From an uncultured Phycisphaerales bacterium (lineage in GTDB: Bacteria; Planctomycetota; Phycisphaerae; Phycisphaerales; UBA1924): 64,000 nt of DNA. Within the stretch, counting starts at the first letter, position 1; each line of letters starts with the position of its first letter. The DNA lies in contig CAIYWI010000060.1 in the NCBI GenBank assembly GCA_903929885.1, forward strand, positions 1-64,000, read 5' to 3'. The notes beneath the pieces are model-generated. The model was not told the DNA's origin. It made no database searches and worked only from the letters and a program-made list of their open reading frames with translations. Made by a program: the position numbers and the translations under genes. Below are positions 56,449-64,000 of the stretch, piece after piece.

Positions 56449-58791
56449 TCAGGCCACGGCACGGACGCCCGCGTTGAAGTTGGCTTTCATCTGTTCGAAG
56501 GTCAGAGTGGCGTAGCCGGTTGCGTTCTCGATGGCGGTTCCCGACACGCCCCAGGGGTTGCGGACGGTGTATCGGGCGACGCCGCCCGCATCTCGCACCG
56601 CGCTGACCAGCGAGTAGGCATGGCCGCCGACCAGGTTGGGCGAGGTGGAGAAGGTGCCGAAGGTGACGGCTCTGCCGGCGGCCATGTCGCCCGACAGCAT
56701 CGTGAACAGGCTCTGCTCGGTGACGGAACTGTTCAGCCAGACGGTCGACGAGTTGACGCCCAGCGCCGAGTAGGCCTCGCCCATCCAGCCGGCGTTGATC
56801 GACGCGTAGGTGTTGGCGCCCGAGCGGAAGTAGGCGAAGGCCTTCTCCATGATGGGCACCCAGACGGTGCCGGCGGCGCCGGGTCGGGCGTAGCGGAAGT
56901 TCGAGCCGCCGGCGGTGGGAATCTGATTCGAGACGCGGACGAAGACGGGACTGCCGGCACGAGTGAACTTGACGATGTAGGTTCCGTCGCCCATGTCGAC
57001 CGCCGCCTCGCTGACGACCGAGGGCCTCGACGTGGCGAAAGCGGCCAGGGCGGCGATGTAGTAGCAGTCGCCGACGGCTCCCTGGTTGATGTCGCTTGCC
57101 ACGGGCCCGGCGCCGAACAACGAGGCGTTGATCACCATCGTGCTTCCCGAGTCGGTGGGATTGGGCAGACTGGCGCCCACCGCCTTGCTGACGTTGCCCG
57201 CCAGCGTGCCGATCCGATTGACGACGCCGGTGCCGGTGAAGGCGTCGGTGGTGTCGATCCATGCCGAGACATTCGTGCCCGCACTGGTGATGGTCGAGGC
57301 CGCGCCGCCGACCGAGGAGACGATGGTGCGGACGGTGACCGACTTGTCGATCGTGATCGCACGGGTGCCGCCGCGATCGTAGATGAACAGCGCCGACGGC
57401 ATCGAGACCTGGGCCACGACGGTCGTGCCCGCGGTGATGATCATCGTCGCGCCGCTGACCGAAGCCCGGATGGCGGAGGTGCCACCGCTGGTGGTCACGA
57501 CCAGTTCACTGCCATGTCGGGTGGTGATGGTGACGCCTGTGCCGCTCCCGCCTCCGCCGCCGGAGGCGGGCGTGAACATGACCGGGGCGGAGATCGCCGA
57601 GGTCAGGCCTGTCTTCATGGCGACGACGCGATACCACACGGAACCGCCCGCGGAAGCGCTCGTGTCGGTCCAGGTCTTGGCCGCACCGGCGGCAATCTGG
57701 GCCGCATCGCTGAACGTGGTGCCGTCGGATGACTTCTGGACGACGTACCTGACGGAAGCTCCGTTGGAATCGGTCCAGGCCACGACGGCGCCTGTTCCCG
57801 ACGCGGTGGCGGTGACGCGGGTCGCCGCCCTGATGGACGCGAAGACCGAGGGCGTCTCAGCGGTGCCGCTCGGAACGTTGGGAGCGGTTGCGACGACACG
57901 ATAGTTGTAGCGGATGCCGCCGACGATGGCGTTGTCCGTGAACGCGCCGACGGTGCCGCCCATCGTGGCGATGGTGGCGAAGGTGCCGCCTTCGACCGAC
58001 CGCTGCACGACATACGAGGCGACGCGGCTGCCCGCGGCGGTCCACGTCAGGCCGATCGACGTCGATGCGGGCAGCGCCCTCAGGTTGGCCGGAGGCGCGA
58101 CGGGCACGGCCGCCGTCACGGGGTTGCTGACGGCCGACCCCTTCGTGCCGGCGGTTGCCTGGATTCGATAGGCGTGGACCGCCCCCCACGAGACGGTCGT
58201 GTCGACGTACGAGGTGATGGAACCGCCCGAGACGACTCGCAGCGGCATGAACGTTCCGCCGTTGGTGGATCGCACGATGATGTAGGCGGTGGCCGAAGGA
58301 TCACGTGCCTGCCAGTTCAAGGTCACGCTCGACGACGAGACCATCGTGGTTCGGAAGTCGGTGGGCGTGAACAAGGGCGTCCATACGCTCGAGACTTGAG
58401 ACGGCGCGGAGGCGGCGGCGCCGTTCAACGAGACGATCTGGTAGCGATAGGCCGTGTTCGAGCGGACGGAGGTGTCGATGAACGACAGTTGCGTGCGACT
58501 GGAGATCGTGGCGATCTGCGCGAAGTCGCCCGTCGATCCGGCTCGCATGATGCGGTAGCCGGTGGCGTTGGCGCCGGGGGCCGCCCACGCCAATCGCACG
58601 TTGTCGGCGTTGACGGTGACTGCGGCGAACCCCGGAGGGGCCAGAGGGGTGTTGCCCACGCGGGGCACGACCGCCAGCATGACGCGGGGTTCCAGCGGTT
58701 GAGCGGCCGCGTCGGGATCGGCTGCGCCGGCCCTCAGGCCCAGCACCCGCTCCCAGAAACCTCCAACGGCCCTCGACTTGACTTCATGCAT
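56449..58791 (-). CDS. Secreted calpain-like cysteine protease with FN3 repeats
   Basis: 780 residues. The N-terminus has LEPRVMLA (33-40), a variant of the LEPR/LEDR motif found at the start of large extracellular planctomycete proteins; no classical signal peptide is clear. Four fibronectin type III repeats follow (about 48-140, 141-230, 231-322, 323-407), a Gly linker, a beta-helix-like segment (420-560) and a calpain (C2) catalytic domain: Cys576 in DINQGAVGDCYYIAALA, His724 in VGGHAYSLV, Asn745 in RNPWG. The triad is complete. No EF-hand or calcium domain at the end. Good GGAGGAGGAG site before the ATG; the frame could start 18 codons earlier but that lacks a site. Confidence 0.82.
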   Translation of the reverse strand: MHEVKSRAVGGFWERVLGLRAGAADPDAAAQPLEPRVMLAVVPRVGNTPLAPPGFAAVTVNADNVRLAWAAPGANATGYRIMRAGSTGDFAQIATISSRTQLSFIDTSVRSNTAYRYQIVSLNGAAASAPSQVSSVWTPLFTPTDFRTTMVSSSSVTLNWQARDPSATAYIIVRSTNGGTFMPLRVVSGGSITSYVDTTVSWGAVHAYRIQATAGTKGSAVSNPVTAAVPVAPPANLRALPASTSIGLTWTAAGSRVASYVVQRSVEGGTFATIATMGGTVGAFTDNAIVGGIRYNYRVVATAPNVPSGTAETPSVFASIRAATRVTATASGTGAVVAWTDSNGASVRYVVQKSSDGTTFSDAAQIAAGAAKTWTDTSASAGGSVWYRVVAMKTGLTSAISAPVMFTPASGGGGGSGTGVTITTRHGSELVVTTSGGTSAIRASVSGATMIITAGTTVVAQVSMPSALFIYDRGGTRAITIDKSVTVRTIVSSVGGAASTITSAGTNVSAWIDTTDAFTGTGVVNRIGTLAGNVSKAVGASLPNPTDSGSTMVINASLFGAGPVASDINQGAVGDCYYIAALAAFATSRPSVVSEAAVDMGDGTYIVKFTRAGSPVFVRVSNQIPTAGGSNFRYARPGAAGTVWVPIMEKAFAYFRSGANTYASINAGWMGEAYSALGVNSSTVWLNSSVTEQSLFTMLSGDMAAGRAVTFGTFSTSPNLVGGHAYSLVSAVRDAGGVARYTVRNPWGVSGTAIENATGYATLTFEQMKANFNAGVRAVA

Positions 58792-58797
58792 GGGAAA

Positions 58798-58820
58798 CAC
58801 TCCTCCTCCGAACAGGAGTG
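58798..58820 (-). promoter_or_regulatory. Hairpin overlapping the Shine-Dalgarno site of the calpain-like gene
   Basis: On the minus strand CACTCCT (58820-58814) can pair with AGGAGTG (58804-58798) across nine bases. The second arm is part of the GGAGGAGGAG ribosome binding site seven bases from the ATG, so the stem could reduce translation until it is opened. Seen in sequence only. Confidence 0.35.
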
Positions 58821-58914
58821 TCCCATTCACTTCTCGACGGATCAACGCCCGCGAGAAGGTCGCGCGTCGGACGGGGCGGTTATCACCCCTCGCAGACGGA
58901 CCGACCGACCAGGG

Positions 58915-61086
58915 TCAGCAACCGGCCGACCATGCGACGAAGAAGGCCTCGACATCGACGCCGTCGACGCCGCCATCGAGGTTCACGTCGCCGCGACCGT
59001 CGCCCGACTCCCAGAAGAGGAAGAAGGCGTCGATGTCGCCGCCGTCGATGCCACCGTCGGCGTTGACGTCGGCGATGCACTCGGCCTGGATGGCGAAGGG
59101 GCCGGAGATGGCGAAGAAGGCGTGGCCGGGCGCGTCGAGGCGGATGCGAGCCGCGGCGGTCGCCGTACCGGGGACTTGAATCGTGGCCGCACCGGTGTTG
59201 GGGAATGTTCCCAACTGCACGGGGAAGGTGTCGCCGTCATCGACGCTGAGCGTGGCGATCACCTGGGTGCAGGGGGGCGTGAAGGCATCGGTGCCGCCGA
59301 CGCTCCATCGAAGTTCGACCTCGCCGGGACGAAGCAGCGAACCTCGCGATGGCGACTCCACCGCGAATGGAGAGGCAAACGAGGGGATCTCAAGCGACAC
59401 GAGCGAGGAGATCGCCGCGCCGCCGACACCCGGACGGTTGTCCCGCACGAACACGCGGAACGTGCGACTGACGCCGCCGGCGGCGGGAAGCATCTCGCCG
59501 GGCGTGGGCGTTCCCGAGAGCACGTCAGCCATGCGAGGGAAGGTCCGGGCGGGCGAGAGCGTCGGGGGAAACACTCGGAAGAGCGCGCCCTGTCCGTTGT
59601 CGAACGCCCCCTCACCGCTCAGGGGCCTGGCGAATCCTGAGTCGTACTGCTCCCAGGAGTACGTGAGCGGATCGCCGTCGGGATCGCTGGCGTCGGCGAC
59701 GAGGGTGAAGGGGGTCGAGGGCGGGATCATCCCAGAAGGCGTGACCGACGTCAGTTCGGGCACGTTGTTGCCGCTGGGGGTGATGACGGCGCAACTGCTC
59801 CCGTTGCCCGCCAGATAGGCCTGCATCTCGAGTCGGCTGCCGTGGTGGAAGAAAGGGTCGGCGAACTGGGTGATGTTGTCGGAGGGCGGCGCGTCGCCGA
59901 CGGGACAACCGCCCGCGTACGCCATGGGCGAGGATCCCGAGCCGGCCTCCCACGAGGTGGCGAGATTGACGTTGCCGGCGCAGCGTCCTCGCGTGCCGTT
60001 GAAGGTGTGATTGGCGCCGAACTGGTGGCCCAACTCGTGAATGACCACGAGCGCCGAAAATGGATCGGCATCGCCGCCACGCGGGATGCCGGACACGCCG
60101 CCGGCCTTGCTGTTGGTGCGGCAGACCGACCTCAGGTAGGCGACGCCGCCGAAGATCCGCGTGACGACATGGCCGACATCGAAGTTGGCGTTGCCGATCA
60201 CGGTGCCGAGGGTGGCGATGTTCTGCGACAGGAGGTTGCCGGAGCAATCGGTGCCGCCGCCGCCGCTGCAGGTCGACGAATACGGATCGGTGTCGGCGTT
60301 GGTGAAGATGATCTGGTCGTTGTTGCCCACCAGCAGGAAACGCACGGCCAGATCGGCCTCGAAGACGACGTTGGTGCGAGCGACGATGGTGACGATGGCG
60401 GCCAGCGGATCGGCGACGTTGGGCGTACGTCCCTGAATCTCGCTGTGGTACGCGCCGTATTCGCCATTGCAGGCGATGGCGAGGCGGTAGGTGCGAAGGT
60501 CCTGCACGACGCGGGGCTCGTAGCCGCCCCGATGATCGTCAGGCGACGGCATGGCGTCGCCGTCGCCTCGCGTCCAACAGGTCCAGTCGCCGCCGTCCGG
60601 GAGGTCGTCGAGCCAGTAGGAGATCACGTGACCGGGATCGGCCGACTGCCACGCATCGATCATCCACGTGCGTCCGGAGACGTCTCGAAGCATGCCCGTG
60701 AGGCCTCGCTGGGTCAGTTCGAGTCGACCCGAGGCGGCCCTGTCGGCGGTTTGCGCGACGAACGTGCGGATGCCGGGAAAGCGGCCCGCCAAGAGGGGAT
60801 CCATGATCGCGGACTCGGCGACGCGGCAGACCGTCATGCCGCCATCCGGATCGGGAAGCGCGACGCTCAGCCCGTACGACGCCGGCACGCGACCGAGGTC
60901 CTCGGCGGGAGCGCCCGCGAGGAGCAGGCGAAGCGAGTCCACGTCAACCGCCGAGAGCGAACCGCTCGACGGCCTGGGCCCGGCGACGCCGCCGACCGGC
61001 GGGGGAGGCACTCCGACCGTGAAGACCTGCGCGGTGGCCGAGGAAGCCAGGCACATCGCGATCGCCAACGTCCACATCGACTTCAT
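58915..61086 (-). CDS. Secreted metzincin metalloprotease with GC-type dockerin
   Basis: 723 residues from ATG 61086 (AAGGGAG eight bases upstream). Signal peptide MKSMWTLAIAMCLASSATAQ. A propeptide-like region (25-190) is followed by a reprolysin-like domain with the zinc motif HELGHQFGANH (His350, Glu351, His354, His360) and Met-turn SSPMAY (Met387), so an M12-type zinc protease. C-terminal beta domains (about 430-660) include the PKD-like VADASDPDGDPLTYSWEQYD. The end has two calcium loops (DVNADGGIDGGDI and DVNLDGGVDGVDV) with FFLFW and FFVAW helices and a final GC, the same dockerin type as at the end of the gene at 26661. Active site complete, so catalytic. Confidence 0.85.
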   Translation of the reverse strand: MKSMWTLAIAMCLASSATAQVFTVGVPPPPVGGVAGPRPSSGSLSAVDVDSLRLLLAGAPAEDLGRVPASYGLSVALPDPDGGMTVCRVAESAIMDPLLAGRFPGIRTFVAQTADRAASGRLELTQRGLTGMLRDVSGRTWMIDAWQSADPGHVISYWLDDLPDGGDWTCWTRGDGDAMPSPDDHRGGYEPRVVQDLRTYRLAIACNGEYGAYHSEIQGRTPNVADPLAAIVTIVARTNVVFEADLAVRFLLVGNNDQIIFTNADTDPYSSTCSGGGGTDCSGNLLSQNIATLGTVIGNANFDVGHVVTRIFGGVAYLRSVCRTNSKAGGVSGIPRGGDADPFSALVVIHELGHQFGANHTFNGTRGRCAGNVNLATSWEAGSGSSPMAYAGGCPVGDAPPSDNITQFADPFFHHGSRLEMQAYLAGNGSSCAVITPSGNNVPELTSVTPSGMIPPSTPFTLVADASDPDGDPLTYSWEQYDSGFARPLSGEGAFDNGQGALFRVFPPTLSPARTFPRMADVLSGTPTPGEMLPAAGGVSRTFRVFVRDNRPGVGGAAISSLVSLEIPSFASPFAVESPSRGSLLRPGEVELRWSVGGTDAFTPPCTQVIATLSVDDGDTFPVQLGTFPNTGAATIQVPGTATAAARIRLDAPGHAFFAISGPFAIQAECIADVNADGGIDGGDIDAFFLFWESGDGRGDVNLDGGVDGVDVEAFFVAWSAGC

Positions 61087-61199
61087 GAACGGATCTCCCT
61101 TGCACCTGATCACCGACCGATCGCCGCTCCATCGCCGCTCGATCCGAAGACGCACCCGGCCCCGAACGCCGCCGGGCGACGACTTGACGGAGACGGAAC

Positions 61200-61214
61200 C
61201 GCGAATCATTCGCG
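61200..61214. repeat. Small hairpin in the gap before the prepilin-like gene's end
   Basis: CGCGAA/TTCGCG with a 3-base loop, in the 204-bp gap between the metalloprotease start and the prepilin-like stop. It could be part of a terminator but no T-run follows. Nothing else is seen in the gap. Confidence 0.25.
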
Positions 61215-61290
61215 TGCTCGCCGTCGGGGTTGCGACCGGCCTGCAACATCCGCCCTGAATCGTCCATCCTGCGATCGGCGCCGGAGCGGC

Positions 61291-62253
61291 TCAGGGCTTG
61301 GGCGAGTTGATCCACCCGTAGGATTGCACCGACCCGAATCGCCAGTCTCGATCGGAGATGGCGTACCACGTGGTGCTCAGGGCCTTGCCGTTGGCGTAGA
61401 GGTCGTTGGCGGTGAAGTTCTTGTCGTTGTAGTTGCCGGCGACAGCCGTCGTCTCGATGCCGCACGTGGGCACCTTGAGCATCTTCACGGAGCCGTCCAT
61501 GAAAGCGACGTGCCCCGCCTTGGCGTGCCGCGTGGTGAGTTGATCGTCGTTGCCGAACATGCCGTCGCGGTAGGTGCTGTTCCACACCGTGGTGCTCTCC
61601 TCGAAGTAGAGCGGGACCGAGTGGAGCACCGTGAGTTCGGCGATCGAGCCGGAGGGGTAGGCGCCGTAGGGCCCGCGGTTCGGCGGTCCGTAGGCGACGA
61701 GCGTCGGACATCCGAGCTTGGCGCCTTCGATCTCGTCGAGCATCGTGTAGTCGAACTGCACGCCGGTGCGGTTGGCCCACATCGACGCCCGGTCGGACCC
61801 ATCGACGGCCCGCCGCTTGTTGGTCGGGCACTCCGCGATCTCGTGCGCGTTGCTCACGTACTGAAACAGGAACCCGGGGATGCGGCGTCCCTGATCGGGA
61901 GCTCCTTGCATCCAGTAGGGGCCGGGCACGATCTGCGCCCACATCGCCACGTTGCGATCGTCGGGCAGGACCGTCGGGTCATTGGTGGGGTTCCACACCC
62001 GCGCACCGTTGGGCCAACTCGGACGCGGGGCGATGGGCCAGATCACATCCTTGTAGTCGATGGCGTAGGCGTTGGCCGCCAAGCCGATCTGCTTGATGTT
62101 GGAACTGCACTTGAGCGTGCGGCCGGCCTCCCTGGCCTTGCCCAGCGCCGGCAGCAGGATGCCGATGAGCAGGGCGATCACGGCGATCACCACGAGCAAC
62201 TCGATGAGCGTGAACCCCCGTGGCAACGAGCGTTCCTGAACGGTCTGATTCAT
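61291..62253 (-). CDS. DUF1559-like prepilin-type protein
   Basis: 320 residues. Type IV prepilin signal: PRG then [20 protein letters not shown], with cleavage between Gly13 and Phe14 and Glu at the fifth position of the mature chain. The region after it, [20 protein letters not shown], is the usual start of the H-X9-DG type of the family, and [12 protein letters not shown] (His at the proper distance from DG) appears near residue 240. Such pseudopilin-like proteins are present in many copies in planctomycetes and probably form surface or secretion structures. GGAG six bases upstream. Confidence 0.88.
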   Translation of the reverse strand: MNQTVQERSLPRGFTLIELLVVIAVIALLIGILLPALGKAREAGRTLKCSSNIKQIGLAANAYAIDYKDVIWPIAPRPSWPNGARVWNPTNDPTVLPDDRNVAMWAQIVPGPYWMQGAPDQGRRIPGFLFQYVSNAHEIAECPTNKRRAVDGSDRASMWANRTGVQFDYTMLDEIEGAKLGCPTLVAYGPPNRGPYGAYPSGSIAELTVLHSVPLYFEESTTVWNSTYRDGMFGNDDQLTTRHAKAGHVAFMDGSVKMLKVPTCGIETTAVAGNYNDKNFTANDLYANGKALSTTWYAISDRDWRFGSVQSYGWINSPKP

Positions 62254-62329
62254 CCGTGACTCCGCTGGAGAGAGTGCTGGCGACGGCCGCGAGCCCGATC
62301 AAGAGCGACCGGAAGCCGTTGCACCGCAC

Positions 62330-62358
62330 AGATTAATCGGATGCGAACGTGCCGCCAA
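62330..62358 (-). promoter_or_regulatory. Promoter of the prepilin-like gene
   Basis: On the minus strand TTGGCG (62358-62353) and TAATCT (62335-62330) are separated by 17 bases. The transcript would have a leader of about 70 bases with a GGAG site, unlike the leaderless genes. Confidence 0.45.
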
Positions 62359-62431
62359 GCGAAAAGTTCACGAACGGCCGCGGAAGCGGGCTTCAATCGC
62401 CATTCGGACACGAACAAACTCCGACCGCCGC

Positions 62432-63610
62432 TCAGATCTTCGAGATGCACTCGAGCGCGGCCACGACCGTCGCCACTTCGTCAATCGTGGTCGACGCGCC
62501 GAACGACACCCGAAGGGCCGGGCCGCCCGCCGCCAGGGGGGCACAGGCCAAGCCCGCCCGACTCAGGATGCCGAAGTTCGATTCGAGCATCACGGCGACC
62601 TCCGCGGGATCGAGTCGCGGATGCCGCAGCGCGAACACGGGAACCATCGCCTCGGCTTCGAGCGGCCCGATCACCCGGAACTCGCCCAACCGACCGGTTC
62701 TGGCGGCGGTCAGCATCGCGTTCGCGATCGTGACGCCGTGAAGGCGAACGGTTTCGACGCCGAGGGGAAGCGAGAGCAGGTGCCCGGCGCCCGCCGCCAG
62801 ACCAGCTGCTCCGAGGACGTTCATCGTCCCCGCCTCGAAACGCCCTGGCATGTCCTGCGGCTGACGCGCGGAGGCCGAGTCGCCGCCGGTGCCGCCCTCC
62901 CTCCACGCATCGATGCGATCTTCGACGCCCGCTCGCAAGACGAGCGCGGCGATGCCTTGCGGCCCGAGCAGTCCCTTGTGTCCCGGCGCGGCCAGCGCGT
63001 CGACGCCCCACTGGTCGACATCGATGGGAAGGTGCCCCGCCGTCTGCGCCGCGTCGACAAGCAGCATCACGCCGCGGCTGCGACAGATCGCCGCCACCTC
63101 GCGAACGGGTTGAATCGCGCCCGTGACGTTGCTCGCGTGCGTCATGACGACGAGGCACGTGTCGGGGCGGATCGCGGCCTCGATGTCGGACGGTGTCACG
63201 GCGTGGTCGCGGGGAGGGACCAGCGCGTGGGTCACTCCCCACGTCTCAAGTCCCTTGAGCGGCCGAAGGACGGCGTTGTGCTCGAGGGTCGTCGCCACGA
63301 CGTGCGCCGCGCGACCGAGTCGCACCGCCTGCATCGCCGCACCCTTGATCACCATGTTGAGCGCATCGGTCTGGCCTGCGGCGAGGACGACGCGGGAGGG
63401 GTCGGACGCACCCAGCACCTTCGCCACCTTCGCGCGACACCCCTCCACCACGCTCATCGCCTCGAGCGACTCGCGATACGCGCCCCGTCCGGGCGAATGC
63501 AGGCGGGCGGCGGCCGAGACGATGGCCTCGACGACGCACGCGGGCTTGGGGAAGCTCCCCGCGGCATGATCCGCATGGATGCGACGCGCTCCCCCGTCCC
63601 GGGACTTCAT
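62432..63610 (-). CDS. Cysteine desulfurase (NifS/IscS family)
   Basis: 392 residues; PLP enzyme removing sulfur from cysteine for Fe-S or other sulfur carriers. PLP motif APGHKGLLGP with Lys212, Asp186 in LLVDAAQTAGH, His110-111 region ATTLEHNA. The persulfide-carrying cysteine appears in LSRAGLACAP, as in the short-loop (NifS group II-like) type. Starts 3 bases after the gcvT stop, so cotranscribed. Start ATG 63610 without a clear Shine-Dalgarno site. Confidence 0.9.
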   Translation of the reverse strand: MKSRDGGARRIHADHAAGSFPKPACVVEAIVSAAARLHSPGRGAYRESLEAMSVVEGCRAKVAKVLGASDPSRVVLAAGQTDALNMVIKGAAMQAVRLGRAAHVVATTLEHNAVLRPLKGLETWGVTHALVPPRDHAVTPSDIEAAIRPDTCLVVMTHASNVTGAIQPVREVAAICRSRGVMLLVDAAQTAGHLPIDVDQWGVDALAAPGHKGLLGPQGIAALVLRAGVEDRIDAWREGGTGGDSASARQPQDMPGRFEAGTMNVLGAAGLAAGAGHLLSLPLGVETVRLHGVTIANAMLTAARTGRLGEFRVIGPLEAEAMVPVFALRHPRLDPAEVAVMLESNFGILSRAGLACAPLAAGGPALRVSFGASTTIDEVATVVAALECISKI

Positions 63611-63613
63611 GGC

Positions 63614-64000
63614 TCAGGCCTTTTTCGCGGCCTTGTAGAAGGGCAGCGGCGAGGTGACGGCCGGCAGGATGCCCCGGCCTGAATCGACGTCGAGCGAAGT
63701 GCCCGGGGCGAGCAATGCCTGATCGACGAAGGCCATGGCGATGCACTTGCCCAACGTCGGGCTCGGGCAACCGCTGGTGACGACGCCGACATCCTTGTCG
63801 CCCTGCTTGACCACCATGCCCGGCCGGGCCGAACGCTTGCCGTCGAGCACGAGGCCGACGAGCTTGCGGGCGGGGCCGCCCTCGGCGGCCACCTTCTTCA
63901 GCGCGGCCATGCCGATGAACTGCTCGCCCTTGTCGCCCTGGTCCTTGTCGAGGGCGATGGCGAAGTCCACGCCGCAGGAGAGGGCGCAGATGTCTTCCCC
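63614..64000 (-). CDS. gcvT: Aminomethyltransferase (glycine cleavage T protein), C-terminus
   Basis: Partial: the frame is open to the window edge (GEDICALSCGVDFAIALDKD at its start) and ends at 63614. 128 residues are seen. The C-terminal barrel of GcvT/GCV_T_C is clear: LVGLVLDGKRSARPGMVVKQ, VGVVTSGCPSPTLGKCIAMA and the final LPFYK. In the full protein this THF-dependent subunit of the glycine cleavage system releases ammonia and passes the methylene group. The N-terminal folate-binding part lies outside the window, so YgfZ-like paralogs cannot be excluded. Confidence 0.85.
   Translation of the reverse strand, partial: GEDICALSCGVDFAIALDKDQGDKGEQFIGMAALKKVAAEGGPARKLVGLVLDGKRSARPGMVVKQGDKDVGVVTSGCPSPTLGKCIAMAFVDQALLAPGTSLDVDSGRGILPAVTSPLPFYKAAKKA

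Overview
The window is dense, GC-rich, single-replicon bacterial DNA with no rRNA, no tRNA that I can see and no insertion sequence. Several traits point to a planctomycete of the class Phycisphaerae (order Phycisphaerales-like): two secreted proteins end in paired calcium-loop dockerin motifs followed by a terminal Gly-Cys; one prepilin-like protein has the DUF1559-type N-terminal signal; an extracellular protein carries an LEPRVMLA N-terminal motif; and there are bactofilins, MoxR/Bat genes and HlyD/site-2-protease modules of the kind common in that phylum. Species cannot be named from the sequence alone.

Layout. 1-126: end of a ubiX-like gene. 127-1462: a small accessory island with 14-bp tandem repeats, an AT-rich promoter/operator and a 'mobile mystery' HTH/Fic pair. 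1614-10085: phosphomannomutase, a membrane-split P-loop ATPase, a catalytically dead TrpB-like protein divergent from serC, and a large secreted protein. 10069-18234 (minus): a methyltransferase and a four-gene unit of HlyD adaptor, GAF-HlyD, PqqD-site-2 protease-HlyD fusion and a shortened SecA paralog; this is the best candidate for an undescribed export or peptide-handling system. 18421-24527: DegT aminotransferase, two bactofilins, XdhC-MocA-SDR and a dicarboxylate/glutamate symporter. 24555-33693: an alpha/beta-glucan group (branching enzyme, two secreted alpha/alpha-barrel proteins, GH1 glucosidase). 33771-39686: cardiolipin synthase, a zinc-ribbon membrane protein, and a GldA/F/G-like ABC operon. 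39911-46991: PAS-GAF-REC regulator, asparagine synthetase, PGRP amidase lipoprotein, alpha/beta hydrolase, MFS transporter, DUF4236 protein. 47510-56412: a complete, translationally coupled MoxR-DUF58-Bat operon with BatB and BatC fused. 56449-64000 (minus): secreted calpain-like protease with FN3 repeats, dockerin-bearing metzincin, prepilin-like protein, cysteine desulfurase and the end of gcvT.

Regulatory picture. At the head of many transcription units a TANNNT hexamer (most often TAnnCT, often followed by TG) ends only 5-12 bases before the start codon, with no Shine-Dalgarno sequence. This suggests widespread leaderless transcripts; genes for secreted and structural proteins instead tend to have clear AGGAG sites. 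Most start codons below were chosen on homology, operon overlap and this pattern.
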